Of a stretch of DNA of 64,000 nucleotides, positions 49,155-57,441 are shown piece by piece; within the stretch, counting starts at the first letter, position 1, and each line of letters begins with the position of its first letter. A model generated the notes under the pieces. The model was not told where the DNA came from. It did not search any database and was given only the letters and a program-made list of their open reading frames with translations. A program made the position numbers and the translations under genes. The DNA is taken from the NCBI RefSeq assembly GCF_019145495.1, contig NZ_JAHSTU010000001.1:372001-436000 (forward strand). Reading direction: 5' to 3'. The stretch is from Pseudomonas azerbaijanoccidentalis. Its GTDB lineage: Bacteria; Pseudomonadota; Gammaproteobacteria; Pseudomonadales; Pseudomonadaceae.

Positions 49155-49946
49155 ATGAACGAGATCGCGACCCACCTCGCCACCCCTCAACGCAGCGCCA
49201 CCGAGCAGCGCCTGCGTGAAGAACTGGCGGCTTGTTACCGCTTGATTGCGCATTTCCGCATGACCGATTTGATCTTCACTCACATCTCGGTGCGCATTCC
49301 GGGCCCGGAACATCATTTTCTGATCAACCCATATGGGCTGATGTTCGAGGAGATCACCGCGTCGAACCTGGTGAAAATCGAACTCAATGGCCATGCCGTG
49401 GAACCGTCGCCGTACCCGGTGAACCCGGCCGGTTTCGTGATTCACAGCGCCATCCACGGCGCGCGTGAAGACGCGCAATGCGTGCTGCACACCCACACCA
49501 AATCCGGCTGCGCAGTGGCAGCATTGAAGTGTGGGTTGTTGCCGGTGAATCAGATTTCCATGGAGTTCTACGGTCGCGTCGCTTACCACGACTATGAAGG
49601 CGTGGCGCTGGACCTGAGCGAACAGCAGCGGTTAGTCGCGGACTTGGGCGACAAACCGGTATTGATGCTGCGCAACCATGGTTTGCTGACCGTGGGTGAA
49701 ACCGTGAGCCAGGCGTTTTTGCGCATGTATTACCTGGAAAAGGCCTGTGAAATTCAGCTGGCAGCACAGGCGGCCGGTGAAATTGTTTTGCCGTCACATG
49801 AGGTGTGTGCACACACCGAGCGGCAGTTCAATGATCCGGGGCGGCCGTTGGATGACGGCGAGTTGAGCGATCCGGATGCGATGCAATTGGCTTGGGCGGC
49901 GTTGTTGCGGTTGTTGGAGCGGGCGGCTCCGGGGTATCGGGATTGA
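49155..49946 (+). CDS. Class II aldolase/adducin-family protein
   Basis: A 263-residue cytosolic protein of the class II aldolase/adducin fold. The zinc-site histidines appear in VLHTHTKSG (HxH) and LRNHGLLTVGE, and LTHISVRIPG is at the N-terminus. The family contains fuculose-phosphate-type aldolases, decarboxylases and non-enzymatic members. The substrate cannot be told, but the longer form with a C-terminal extension is widespread beside amine and sugar-acid catabolic genes. GGAG precedes the ATG, and it follows the binding-protein gene by 75 bp, so they are likely cotranscribed. Confidence 0.85.
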   Translation: MNEIATHLATPQRSATEQRLREELAACYRLIAHFRMTDLIFTHISVRIPGPEHHFLINPYGLMFEEITASNLVKIELNGHAVEPSPYPVNPAGFVIHSAIHGAREDAQCVLHTHTKSGCAVAALKCGLLPVNQISMEFYGRVAYHDYEGVALDLSEQQRLVADLGDKPVLMLRNHGLLTVGETVSQAFLRMYYLEKACEIQLAAQAAGEIVLPSHEVCAHTERQFNDPGRPLDDGELSDPDAMQLAWAALLRLLERAAPGYRD

Positions 49947-49976
49947 TCTGAATTCTCGATAGACTGTGATGGCCAA

Positions 49977-50067
49977 ATCGCTGGCAAGCCAGCTCCCACA
50001 GGGTGTGTGGTTGTAAACAAAATCCCCAAGCAACCGAGATCCTGTGGGAGCGGGCGTGCCCGCGATG
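49977..50067. repeat. Mixed REP pair, GTGGGAGC family
   Basis: A left unit ATCGCTGGCAAGCCAGCTCCCAC faces a right unit GTGGGAGCGGGCGTGCCCGCGATG. The two halves belong to different subtypes of the same family, unlike the matched pairs elsewhere. Confidence 0.82.
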
Positions 50068-50181
50068 CAGGCGAGGCGGTTTACCAGACTGACTGGAGAT
50101 TCTGCCTGCTCTTGCTGTACAGTCGTTCAGCTCGTCGCTTGCCAGCGCGGGCCCTAATGATTGAATCCAGGAGCAGTCGCG

Positions 50182-50829
50182 ATGAATCAGGAAGCCCGTT
50201 TTTCCCGCATGGAACCGGAGTTGCGCAAGGCCAACCTGATCGAGGCAACGTTGACGTGCCTCAAGCGCCACGGCTTTCAGGGCGCCTCGATCCGCAAGAT
50301 TTCCGCTGAGGCCGGTGTTTCGGTCGGTTTGATCAGCCATCACTATTCCGGCAAGGACGAACTGGTTGCCGAGGCCTACATGGCGATCACCGGCCGCGTC
50401 ATGACGCTGTTGCGCGATGCCATGGAGCAAGCCGCACCCAATGCCCGTGAGCGCCTGTCGGCGTTTTTCCGCGGTTCGTTTTCCGCCGAACTGCTCGACC
50501 CGCAACTGATCGACGCATGGCTGGCCTTCTGGGGTGCGGTGAAAACCGCCGAGGCGATCAACAAGGCCCACGATCATTCCTATGGCGAGTATCGCGGCAT
50601 CTTGCGCAAGGTGCTGATGGAGCTGGCACAAGAGGAACACTGGGAAAACTTCGACGCTGATCTCGCCTCAATCAGTCTCAGCGCGTTGCTCGATGGCTTG
50701 TGGCTGGAGTCCGGACTCAATCCCGGCACCTTCACGCCCGAACAGGGCATCCAGATTTGCGAAGCCTGGGTCGACGGTTTGCAGGCCGGTGGCCGCCAGC
50801 GTTTTTGCATACAGACGAGTAGCTGTTGA
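50182..50829 (+). CDS. TetR-family regulator (BetI-like)
   Basis: A 215-residue TetR regulator. The HTH is in GASIRKISAEAGVSVGLISHHYSGKDELV, whose GLISHHYxxK form is characteristic of BetI-like repressors, and a ligand-binding helical domain fills the rest. I chose ATG 50182, 8 nt after AGGAG, over the upstream TTG. BetI responds to choline; here the nearest catabolic genes are the DgcA-type flavoenzyme island and the aru locus, so a methylated amine signal is possible. It is separated from the response-regulator gene by 75 bp and may or may not share its transcript. Confidence 0.86.
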   Translation: MNQEARFSRMEPELRKANLIEATLTCLKRHGFQGASIRKISAEAGVSVGLISHHYSGKDELVAEAYMAITGRVMTLLRDAMEQAAPNARERLSAFFRGSFSAELLDPQLIDAWLAFWGAVKTAEAINKAHDHSYGEYRGILRKVLMELAQEEHWENFDADLASISLSALLDGLWLESGLNPGTFTPEQGIQICEAWVDGLQAGGRQRFCIQTSSC

Positions 50830-50904
50830 TCACCTGTTCAGCAGTGGCTACTCTCTGGCGCAGATGCAGCACCCCTCTAATAAGAAACATGCAGGACACC
50901 AGCA

Positions 50905-51621
50905 ATGACTCCTCGGGTACTGATCGTCGATGACGATCCGCTGATTCGCGAACTGTTGCAGGCCTACCTCTCCCAGGAAGGCTACGAGGTGCATAGCGCC
51001 GCCACGGCGGAACTGGCCGAAATCTTCCTGGCCAGCCAGAGCGTCGACCTGGTCATGCTCGATATCCGCTTGCCGGGCAAGGACGGCCTGACCCTGACCC
51101 GCGAGCTGCGGGTGCGTTCGGAAGTCGGGATCATCCTGATCACCGGGCGCAACGATGAAATCGACCGCATCGTCGGCCTCGAATGTGGCGCCGATGACTA
51201 TGTGATCAAACCGCTCAACCCGCGCGAACTGGTGTCCCGGGCGAAGAACCTGATTCGCCGGGTACGCCATGCGCAAATTCCGCAGCCGATCGCCGCCGCT
51301 TCCAAACCCGTCAAGCAGTTCGCCGATTGGGCGCTCGACACAGACCGCCGACGCCTGATCGATCCCTCCGGCAGTGAAACCCTGCTGACCCACGGCGAAT
51401 ATCAGTTGCTAAGCGTGTTCCTGCGCAACAGCGGCCACACCCTCAGTCGCGACCAGTTGATGGATCAGATCCGCAACCGCGAGTGGGTGCCCAACGATCG
51501 CTCCATCGACGTGCTGGTGGGCCGTTTGCGCCGCAAGTTGCACGACGATCCGGCCGAACCGCAACTGATCATCACCATTCACGGCGCCGGCTACCTGTTC
51601 ACCGCCAGCCTGGCGGCGTGA
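50905..51621 (+). CDS. aruR: OmpR-family response regulator, AruR-like
   Basis: A 238-residue response regulator. The receiver domain has acidic pocket DDD at residues 9-11, phosphoacceptor Asp53 in VMLDIRLPG and a conserved lysine in VIKPLNPREL. The C-terminal winged helix (residues 140-235) has RDQLMDQIRNREWVPNDRSI and VGRLRRKL. It overlaps the next gene by 4 bp (GTGA), and that one overlaps the kinase gene (ATGA). In P. aeruginosa, AruRS control the arginine transaminase genes aruH and aruI, which lie downstream here, so I adopt that name by synteny. Confidence 0.85.
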   Translation: MTPRVLIVDDDPLIRELLQAYLSQEGYEVHSAATAELAEIFLASQSVDLVMLDIRLPGKDGLTLTRELRVRSEVGIILITGRNDEIDRIVGLECGADDYVIKPLNPRELVSRAKNLIRRVRHAQIPQPIAAASKPVKQFADWALDTDRRRLIDPSGSETLLTHGEYQLLSVFLRNSGHTLSRDQLMDQIRNREWVPNDRSIDVLVGRLRRKLHDDPAEPQLIITIHGAGYLFTASLAA

Positions 51622-52397
51622 TTGCCTTGAGGCGATGGCTGTTGTTGATGTTGGTGTTGGCGGGCACTGCGCAGGCGGCGGAGAAGGTCCGTTACTGCGA
51701 TTACCCGGTGTACCCACCGATTTCCTGGAGCGACGGCAAACAGGTTCGTGGTTTGGCGCCGAGCGTGGTGAAAAAACTGTTCGGCCAACTCGGCTACGAG
51801 GTCGAAATCGTGGTGCTGGGCAACTGGAAACGCTGCCTGCTGGATGCCGCCGAAGGCCGGGTCGATGTGGTGTTGGCTTACAGCACTGCGCAGCGCGAGC
51901 AAAGCATGGTGTTTTCCACGGTGCCGGTGCTGCGCGAAGAAGTGGCGCTGTTCGTCAATCGTCAGCACCCGGTGCAGTTCGAGCGCCTGCAAGACCTGGC
52001 CCGTTACCGCGGCGGATTGTTGTTCGGGGAAAGCTACGGCGTGGAGTTCGATCGCATGGTCGCGCAAAACAACAACATCGAATGGGTCTCCGACAGCCGC
52101 CAGAATTTCGGCAAGCTGATTCGCGGGCGCATCGATTTCATCACCCAGGAACGCCGCACCGGCCTGCTGTACGTCGAAAGCCTGGCCGGTGCGCAAGACA
52201 TCGTCGCGTTGCCCACCGCCCTGAGTGTCGACTATCTGCGGGTCGCCGTTTCCCGCCGCTCACCGCTGGCTGAGCGCATGCCGCAGATCGATGCACAACT
52301 GCAGCGCATGATCGATGCCGGTGATATCGAGCGCCTGCTTAATGAAAGCGAAGTCACCTATCGCGACATGATCAATCTGCCGGCGAACAGCCGATGA
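51618..52397 (+). CDS. Periplasmic solute-binding protein between regulator and kinase genes
   Basis: A 259-residue precursor starting with GTG inside the regulator's stop codon. The signal peptide ([16 protein letters not shown]) is followed by a type 3 extracellular solute-binding domain ([52 protein letters not shown]). The fold binds polar amino acids in transport systems. Its coupling to aruR and aruS-like genes by 4-bp overlaps on both sides argues that it is a sensor subunit presenting ligand (arginine or 2-ketoarginine, as a guess) to the kinase rather than a transporter part. Confidence 0.86.
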   Translation: MIALRRWLLLMLVLAGTAQAAEKVRYCDYPVYPPISWSDGKQVRGLAPSVVKKLFGQLGYEVEIVVLGNWKRCLLDAAEGRVDVVLAYSTAQREQSMVFSTVPVLREEVALFVNRQHPVQFERLQDLARYRGGLLFGESYGVEFDRMVAQNNNIEWVSDSRQNFGKLIRGRIDFITQERRTGLLYVESLAGAQDIVALPTALSVDYLRVAVSRRSPLAERMPQIDAQLQRMIDAGDIERLLNESEVTYRDMINLPANSR

Positions 52398-54655
52398 TTC
52401 GCGTCCGTCCCGGTGGACTGTTGCGGCGCCTGCTGCTGTTCATTCTGCTGTTCAGCCTTTGCTTCACTGTGCTCGCCAGCAGTGTGCAGCTGTACATCGA
52501 GTACCGACGTGAGATGCGTGAAATCGACGCGCGCATGGAGTTGATTCGCGCCGGGTACCTGGCGAGCCTGGAGCGCAGCCTGTGGGACCTGAACCAAGAG
52601 CAGTTGAATGTGCAATTGCGCGGGCTGGTGGATTTTTCCGACGTCGCACGGGTGCATTTGATCAGTAGCGATTTCGATCTGGTGCAAGGCAATCCGCAGC
52701 CGGTAGGGCCACTGCGCATCGAGCGATTCGTCCTGGATTACCAACCGCCGTCCGGCCCATTGCGCCCATTGGGCGAGCTGGAAGTCAGCACCGACCTGGG
52801 CGCGGTGTACCAGCGCCTGTACGCCAGCGGCCTGACTAGCCTGTTGTGGATGGGCGCGTTCCTGTGTGGCTTGGCGGTGGCGTTGTCCGGTTTGTTTTAT
52901 CGTCTGGTGACTCGTCACCTGCAGGTCATGGCCGAATTTGCCCGGCGCATTGCTGGCGGGCAGTGGCAGGAACCGCTGCGCCTGGCCAAGAGCCGTAGCG
53001 ACAACGAAGATGAAATCGACACGGTGGCCCACGCCCTCGACGACATGCGCCGCGCGATCCTGACGGACATCGAACGCCGGGAAACTGATCGTTTGGCGTT
53101 GCAAGACAACCGCGATGAACTGCTGAAGATGGTCGAGCGGCGAACCGCCAGCCTGATGCGCGCCAAGGACGAAGCCGAAGCGGCCAACCTCGCCAAGTCA
53201 CGTTTCCTGGCGACCATGAGCCATGAATTGCGCACACCGCTCAACGGCATTCTCGGCATGGCTGAACTGCTGCGTGATGCACGCCTGGATGAGCGCGACG
53301 GCAAGCGGCTTGATGCCCTGCACAAGGCCGGCGAAGGCTTGCTGACCATCCTCAATGAAGTGCTGTTTTTCGCCAAGCTGGAGGAGGGCGCGAGCGTGCC
53401 GGAGCCGGTGGATTTCTCGATTCGCCAATTGCTCGACGAAGTGCTGACCTTGCTGGAACCGAAGGCGTTGGCCAATGACACGCTGCTGCATTGTCGAATC
53501 GATCAGCGCGTGGCCGAGCGTTATCACGGCGCCGAACAGTTCTTGCGCCAGGTCTTGAGCAATCTGTTGGCCAACGCGATCAAGTTTACCGAACACGGCG
53601 AGGTGAGTGTCGAGGTGGCGCTGCTCACACCGCCTGATGGCAGCCATGCAGACCTCATTCGGGTAAGCGTCACCGACAATGGCATCGGCATTGCGCCGCC
53701 AATGCAGGCGAAGATTTTCGAGCGCTTCACCCAGGCCAGCGAAGAAGTGGCGCAGCGCTTTGGCGGCACCGGGCTGGGGTTGGCGATCTGCAAACACCTG
53801 GTGGAGCAGATGGGCGGGAACATCGGTGTCACCAGCGAAGTCGCACGCGGCAGTTGTTTCTGGTTTGAGCTGACGCTGCAACCTGCGCTCGGCGTGGCGG
53901 CTCAGGTGCCGATGGTGGTGGCGGGACCGGCACTGAAGGTGCTGGTGGTGGAGGATGTGGCGCTCAATCGCGAAGTGGTCCAAGGCCTGTTGCAACGGGA
54001 TGGCCATCAGGTGTGGCTGGCCGAGGAGGGCGAACAGGCGTTGGCGCAGTGCGCCGCGCAAACATTCGATCTGATCCTGCTCGACGTGCATCTGCCGGGC
54101 ATGAGTGGTGTGGAGTTGTGCAAACGCATTCGCAGCCTTGACGGGCCGAACCGTACTGCACGTATTTTTGCACTGACCGCCAGCGTGCAGCCGGCGCTGG
54201 TGCGCAGCTATCTGGAAGCCGGTATGGATGGCGTGCTGGCCAAACCGTTGAAACTGGACAATCTGCGCCAGGCCCTGAGTGAACAGGCGCAGAGCGCGCC
54301 ACCGATGCAGGACGACGACACCATGGACTGGCCATTGCTGCAAACCCATCGCGCCTTGCTGGGCGATCAAAAAGTACAGGGGCTTTTGGCGGTACTGCGC
54401 GATTCGATCCTGCAACATCGTGAGGCACTGCGCGAAGCCATTGGCGCCGATGACTGGACAGAGGCTGCGCACCTGGCTCATCGATTGGCCGGCAGCTGCG
54501 ACTCGCTTGGCTTTCGTGCCTTGGCCAATGTGCTGCGTTTGCTTGAGGACGCGGCACGGATCAACGATGAAACCTCGGTGCGCTTGCTCGCGCCGCAGGT
54601 CGATGCGCAATGCCAAGGTTCGCTGGACACCCTGGAACACCTGTTGCAGCGCTGA
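52394..54655 (+). CDS. aruS: Hybrid sensor histidine kinase, AruS-like
   Basis: A 753-residue hybrid kinase. TM1 ([19 protein letters not shown]), a periplasmic domain of about 120 residues and TM2 ([19 protein letters not shown]) are followed by a HAMP linker and HisKA with the phospho-histidine in [13 protein letters not shown]. An HATPase with [11 protein letters not shown] and [13 protein letters not shown], a receiver ([21 protein letters not shown]) and a C-terminal Hpt domain ([13 protein letters not shown]) complete it. It is a TorS-like phosphorelay of four steps ending on AruR. The preceding gene supplies a periplasmic binding protein, recalling TorT-TorS. Confidence 0.87.
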   Translation: MIRVRPGGLLRRLLLFILLFSLCFTVLASSVQLYIEYRREMREIDARMELIRAGYLASLERSLWDLNQEQLNVQLRGLVDFSDVARVHLISSDFDLVQGNPQPVGPLRIERFVLDYQPPSGPLRPLGELEVSTDLGAVYQRLYASGLTSLLWMGAFLCGLAVALSGLFYRLVTRHLQVMAEFARRIAGGQWQEPLRLAKSRSDNEDEIDTVAHALDDMRRAILTDIERRETDRLALQDNRDELLKMVERRTASLMRAKDEAEAANLAKSRFLATMSHELRTPLNGILGMAELLRDARLDERDGKRLDALHKAGEGLLTILNEVLFFAKLEEGASVPEPVDFSIRQLLDEVLTLLEPKALANDTLLHCRIDQRVAERYHGAEQFLRQVLSNLLANAIKFTEHGEVSVEVALLTPPDGSHADLIRVSVTDNGIGIAPPMQAKIFERFTQASEEVAQRFGGTGLGLAICKHLVEQMGGNIGVTSEVARGSCFWFELTLQPALGVAAQVPMVVAGPALKVLVVEDVALNREVVQGLLQRDGHQVWLAEEGEQALAQCAAQTFDLILLDVHLPGMSGVELCKRIRSLDGPNRTARIFALTASVQPALVRSYLEAGMDGVLAKPLKLDNLRQALSEQAQSAPPMQDDDTMDWPLLQTHRALLGDQKVQGLLAVLRDSILQHREALREAIGADDWTEAAHLAHRLAGSCDSLGFRALANVLRLLEDAARINDETSVRLLAPQVDAQCQGSLDTLEHLLQR

Positions 54656-54779
54656 CGTACAAGTTTGTTACGACTTTGCACAACTTCGATCTTTACGTAC
54701 AACGCGACCTTACATGGCTTTCCAATAATCGACGTAACCGCCGCAGCGCGGTCTTCGAAGCTTATTGGAGATAATAATA

Positions 54780-54854
54780 ATGAATTGCCGTAAAGCTGAT
54801 CCTTCCCCGCGCCGTGACGTCCTGTCATGCGCTGTCCGCCTCACTGACTATTGA
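54780..54854 (+). CDS. Candidate 24-codon upstream ORF before the permease
   Basis: ATG preceded by GGAG (9 nt spacing) opens a 24-codon frame rich in basic residues and cysteines (MNCRKADPSPRRDVLSCAVR). Its TGA overlaps the GAGG ribosome site of the permease gene. The placement is what a translational-coupling leader peptide would have. It has four arginines, of interest in an arginine locus, but conservation is untested. Confidence 0.35.
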   Translation: MNCRKADPSPRRDVLSCAVRLTDY

Positions 54855-54863
54855 GGTGCCGAC

Positions 54864-56276
54864 ATGAACGAAAACACTGATCGCAAAGGTATCCAGCTGA
54901 CCCGCGCCCTCAAGAGCCGGCATATTTTCATGCTGTCGCTGGGCGGCGTGATCGGCACAGGGTTGTTCATGGGCTCCGGCGTGACCATCAATCAGGGCGG
55001 CCCGGTCGGGGCGATTCTGGCGTATCTGGTCGCTGGTTTCCTGATGTATCTGGTGATGGTCTGTCTGGGCGAACTGTCGGTACAGATGCCGGTGTCGGGT
55101 TCGTTCCAGACCCACGCCACTCAATACATCGGGCCAGCCACCGGGTTCATGATCGGTTGGGTGTACTGGATGAGCTGGGCGACCACCGTCGGCCTGGAGT
55201 TCACGGCTGCCGGCATGCTGATGACGCGTTGGTTTCCGGCGGTGCCGATCTGGTATTGGTCGGCGCTGTTCGTGGTGGTGCTGTTCGGCATCAACGCCAT
55301 GGCGACCCGCGCGTTCGGTGAGGCGGAGTATTGGTTTTCGGGGATCAAGGTGGCGGCGATTCTTGGTTTTATCGTGGTCGGCGTGCTGGTGATTTTCGGC
55401 GTGATGCCGCTGAGCAGCGGCGCACCGGCACCGATGGCGAGCAACCTGATTGGCGATTCGTTGTTCCCCAACGGTTTGTCCGCGGTGTTCGCGGTGATGA
55501 TGACGGTGGTCTACGCGTTCCAGGGTTGCGAGATCATGGGCGTGGCCGCCGGCGAAACCGATCAGCCGGAAAAGAGCATCCCTCGGGCGGTGCGCAACGT
55601 GGTGTTTCGCGTGCTGATTTTCTATGTGCTGGCGATCATCGTGCTGTCGGCCATCGTGCCATGGCAGCAAGCGGGGTTGATGGAAAGCCCGTTTGTGCAG
55701 GTGTTCGACATGGTCGGCATTCCCTACGCGGCCGACTTGATGAATTTCGTGATCCTCACGGCGATCCTGTCGGTGGGCAACTCCGGCCTATATGCCTCGA
55801 CGCGCATTCTGTGGGCGATGTCGAAAACCGGCATGGCGCCGAAAAGCCTGTCACCGCTGAGCAAGCGCGGCGTGCCGCTGCGAGCGCTGAGCATTACGTT
55901 ATGCTTTGCACTGGTGTCGCTGATGACCAGCTTCGTTGCCGCCGATACTTTGTTCATGGTGCTGATGGCGGTGAGCGGGATGTCCGGCACGGTGACCTGG
56001 ATTGTCATCGCGCTGGCGCAGTACAAGTTCCGCAAGGCGTACCTGCGTGAGGGCGGCAAACTCAGCGACCTGAAATACCGCGCGCCGTGGTTCCCGGTCT
56101 TGCCGTTGATGTGCATCACGCTGTGCTGCTCGTTGTTTGTGTTCCTGGCACTGGATGAAACCCAGCGACCATCGCTGTATTGGGGCTTCGGGTTTATTGC
56201 GCTGTGCTATGGCGCGTACTTCCTGATCCACCGCAAACGGCAGGGCGTGCTGGCGCCGAGTTTGCCGACCGCGTAA
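54864..56276 (+). CDS. Amino-acid permease (APC superfamily)
   Basis: A 470-residue permease with twelve hydrophobic helices. The first carries the substrate-gate motif GGVIGTGLFMGSG, and VSGSFQTHATQYIGPATGFMIGWVYW follows in helices 2-3, as in the amino-acid transporter family of CycA, GabP and RocE. GAGG precedes the ATG. The equivalent position in the P. aeruginosa aru locus is also occupied by an amino-acid permease gene next to the sensor kinase, so uptake of arginine or a related basic amino acid is the best guess. A REPIN and a promoter region follow. Confidence 0.9.
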   Translation: MNENTDRKGIQLTRALKSRHIFMLSLGGVIGTGLFMGSGVTINQGGPVGAILAYLVAGFLMYLVMVCLGELSVQMPVSGSFQTHATQYIGPATGFMIGWVYWMSWATTVGLEFTAAGMLMTRWFPAVPIWYWSALFVVVLFGINAMATRAFGEAEYWFSGIKVAAILGFIVVGVLVIFGVMPLSSGAPAPMASNLIGDSLFPNGLSAVFAVMMTVVYAFQGCEIMGVAAGETDQPEKSIPRAVRNVVFRVLIFYVLAIIVLSAIVPWQQAGLMESPFVQVFDMVGIPYAADLMNFVILTAILSVGNSGLYASTRILWAMSKTGMAPKSLSPLSKRGVPLRALSITLCFALVSLMTSFVAADTLFMVLMAVSGMSGTVTWIVIALAQYKFRKAYLREGGKLSDLKYRAPWFPVLPLMCITLCCSLFVFLALDETQRPSLYWGFGFIALCYGAYFLIHRKRQGVLAPSLPTA

Positions 56277-56300
56277 TTCCTTCAATCCCGCACATCCTTT

Positions 56301-56387
56301 GTGGAAGCCAGCCTGCTGGCGATAGCGGTGTATCAGTCAACTGAGATGTTGAATGTGATGCCGTCATCGCCAGCAGGCTGGCTCCCA
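56301..56387. repeat. REPIN of the GTGGGAGCCAGCCTGCTGGCGATG family
   Basis: Inverted units GTGGAAGCCAGCCTGCTGGC and GCCAGCAGGCTGGCTCCCAC around a 40-nt core, closely similar to the one at 4321. It lies after the permease gene. Confidence 0.9.
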
Positions 56388-56497
56388 CATTTGTTTTTGT
56401 GGTGCCTGTGGGCAGTTGTTCGAAGTTGTAACAGCGTTAGCCGCCGGAACCCTGTCTTTTTATAAAAATCCTTTAAATACAAACTGATAGCTGATTT

Positions 56498-56513
56498 TTA
56501 CAGCTGTTACAGC
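56498..56513 (+). promoter_or_regulatory. Direct repeat TTACAGC/TTACAGC, candidate AruR site
   Basis: Two TTACAGC units start 9 bp apart, just upstream of a predicted -35, in the promoter region of the crotonase-to-aruH genes. Tandem repeats of this spacing are usual for OmpR-family regulators. A related GTAACAGC lies upstream near 56428. Confidence 0.4.
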
Positions 56514-56528
56514 TTATTTCCTCGCGGA

Positions 56529-56558
56529 TTGCCGCCTTACTGAACACTCGTTTAGTAT
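56529..56558 (+). promoter_or_regulatory. Sigma-70-like promoter for the aru catabolic operon
   Basis: TTGCCG, 18 bp, then TAGTAT. Both boxes are imperfect, as expected for an activated promoter, and the site ends 50 bp before the ATG at 56609. The 331-bp gap 56277-56608 contains only the REPIN, the direct repeat and this. Confidence 0.4.
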
Positions 56559-56608
56559 GGCCTCAAGTCGCACCACCTCAGACCAATCACAATAATTCGA
56601 GGATTCGC

Positions 56609-57400
56609 ATGACTACTCATGATTCTCTGCTCAGTCAGGTCGAAGCAGGCGTTGCCTGGATCACGCTCAATCGCACCGCTCAGCGCAACGCGCTCGACAT
56701 TCCGACGCTGAAAAACCTGCATGCGTTGCTCGATACCTTTAACGCCGACCCAGCGGTGCGCGTTGTCGTGTTGACGGGAAGCGGCCGCAGCTTCTGTGCC
56801 GGTGCTGACCTCGACGAGTGGGCCGATGCCGAAGCCCGGGGCGCACTGGAAACCTATGGCTGGACCGAAACCGCTCACGCCCTGATGACCCGTCTGCACA
56901 GCCTGGAAAAACCGACCATCGCTGCCATCAATGGCACCGCCGTCGGCGCCGGGATGGATCTGACCCTGTGCTGCGACCTGCGTATCGCCGGGCAGTCGGC
57001 GCGCTTCAAGGCTGGATACACCAGCATGGCCTACTCGCCGGATGCCGGCGCCAGTTGGCACCTGCCACGGCTGATCGGCAGCGAACAGGCCAAGCGTTTG
57101 CTGTTCCTCGATGAGTTGTGGGGCGCCGACCGTGCGCTGGCAGCGGGCCTGGTTGGCGAAGTCTGCGCCGACGATCAATTGCTCACCGTTGCCAACGAAC
57201 TGGCTGCACGCCTGGCTGCCGGGCCGACTTTCGCTTTCGCCCAGACCAAAAAACTCATGCGCGAAGGCGCCGAACGCAGCCTGCCGGAACAACTGCAAGC
57301 CGAACTCGCCGCCGGCCTGCTGTGCGGCCGTAGCGAAGACGGCACCGAAGCCTTGCGCGCCGCCATGGAAAAGCGTCCGGCACGCTTCATTGGCCGCTAA
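56609..57400 (+). CDS. Crotonase-family protein, PaaG-like (isomerase-type active site)
   Basis: A 263-residue crotonase with an intact oxyanion hole (FCAGADLDEW). The two hydratase glutamates are replaced: the first position reads GAGMDLTLCCD and the second region reads KAGYTSMAYSPDAGASW. An Asp in the SPDAG position is what PaaG-type enoyl-CoA isomerases use, so double-bond isomerisation or another enolate reaction is more likely than simple hydration. GAGG precedes the ATG. It begins a same-strand set with an acyl-CoA dehydrogenase (41 bp), a CoA ligase, AruI, AruH and an aldehyde dehydrogenase. P. aeruginosa also has crotonase and dehydrogenase genes at this place. Confidence 0.82.
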   Translation: MTTHDSLLSQVEAGVAWITLNRTAQRNALDIPTLKNLHALLDTFNADPAVRVVVLTGSGRSFCAGADLDEWADAEARGALETYGWTETAHALMTRLHSLEKPTIAAINGTAVGAGMDLTLCCDLRIAGQSARFKAGYTSMAYSPDAGASWHLPRLIGSEQAKRLLFLDELWGADRALAAGLVGEVCADDQLLTVANELAARLAAGPTFAFAQTKKLMREGAERSLPEQLQAELAAGLLCGRSEDGTEALRAAMEKRPARFIGR

Positions 57401-57441
57401 GCCCGCACCCACCTATCAGCACACGAACAACAGGTAGCCGC

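Noticed and set aside
51483..51617. N-terminal extension of the solute-binding protein into the regulator gene
   Set aside because: The extension lies inside the winged-helix coding region of the regulator. The GTG at 51618 directly precedes a good signal peptide.
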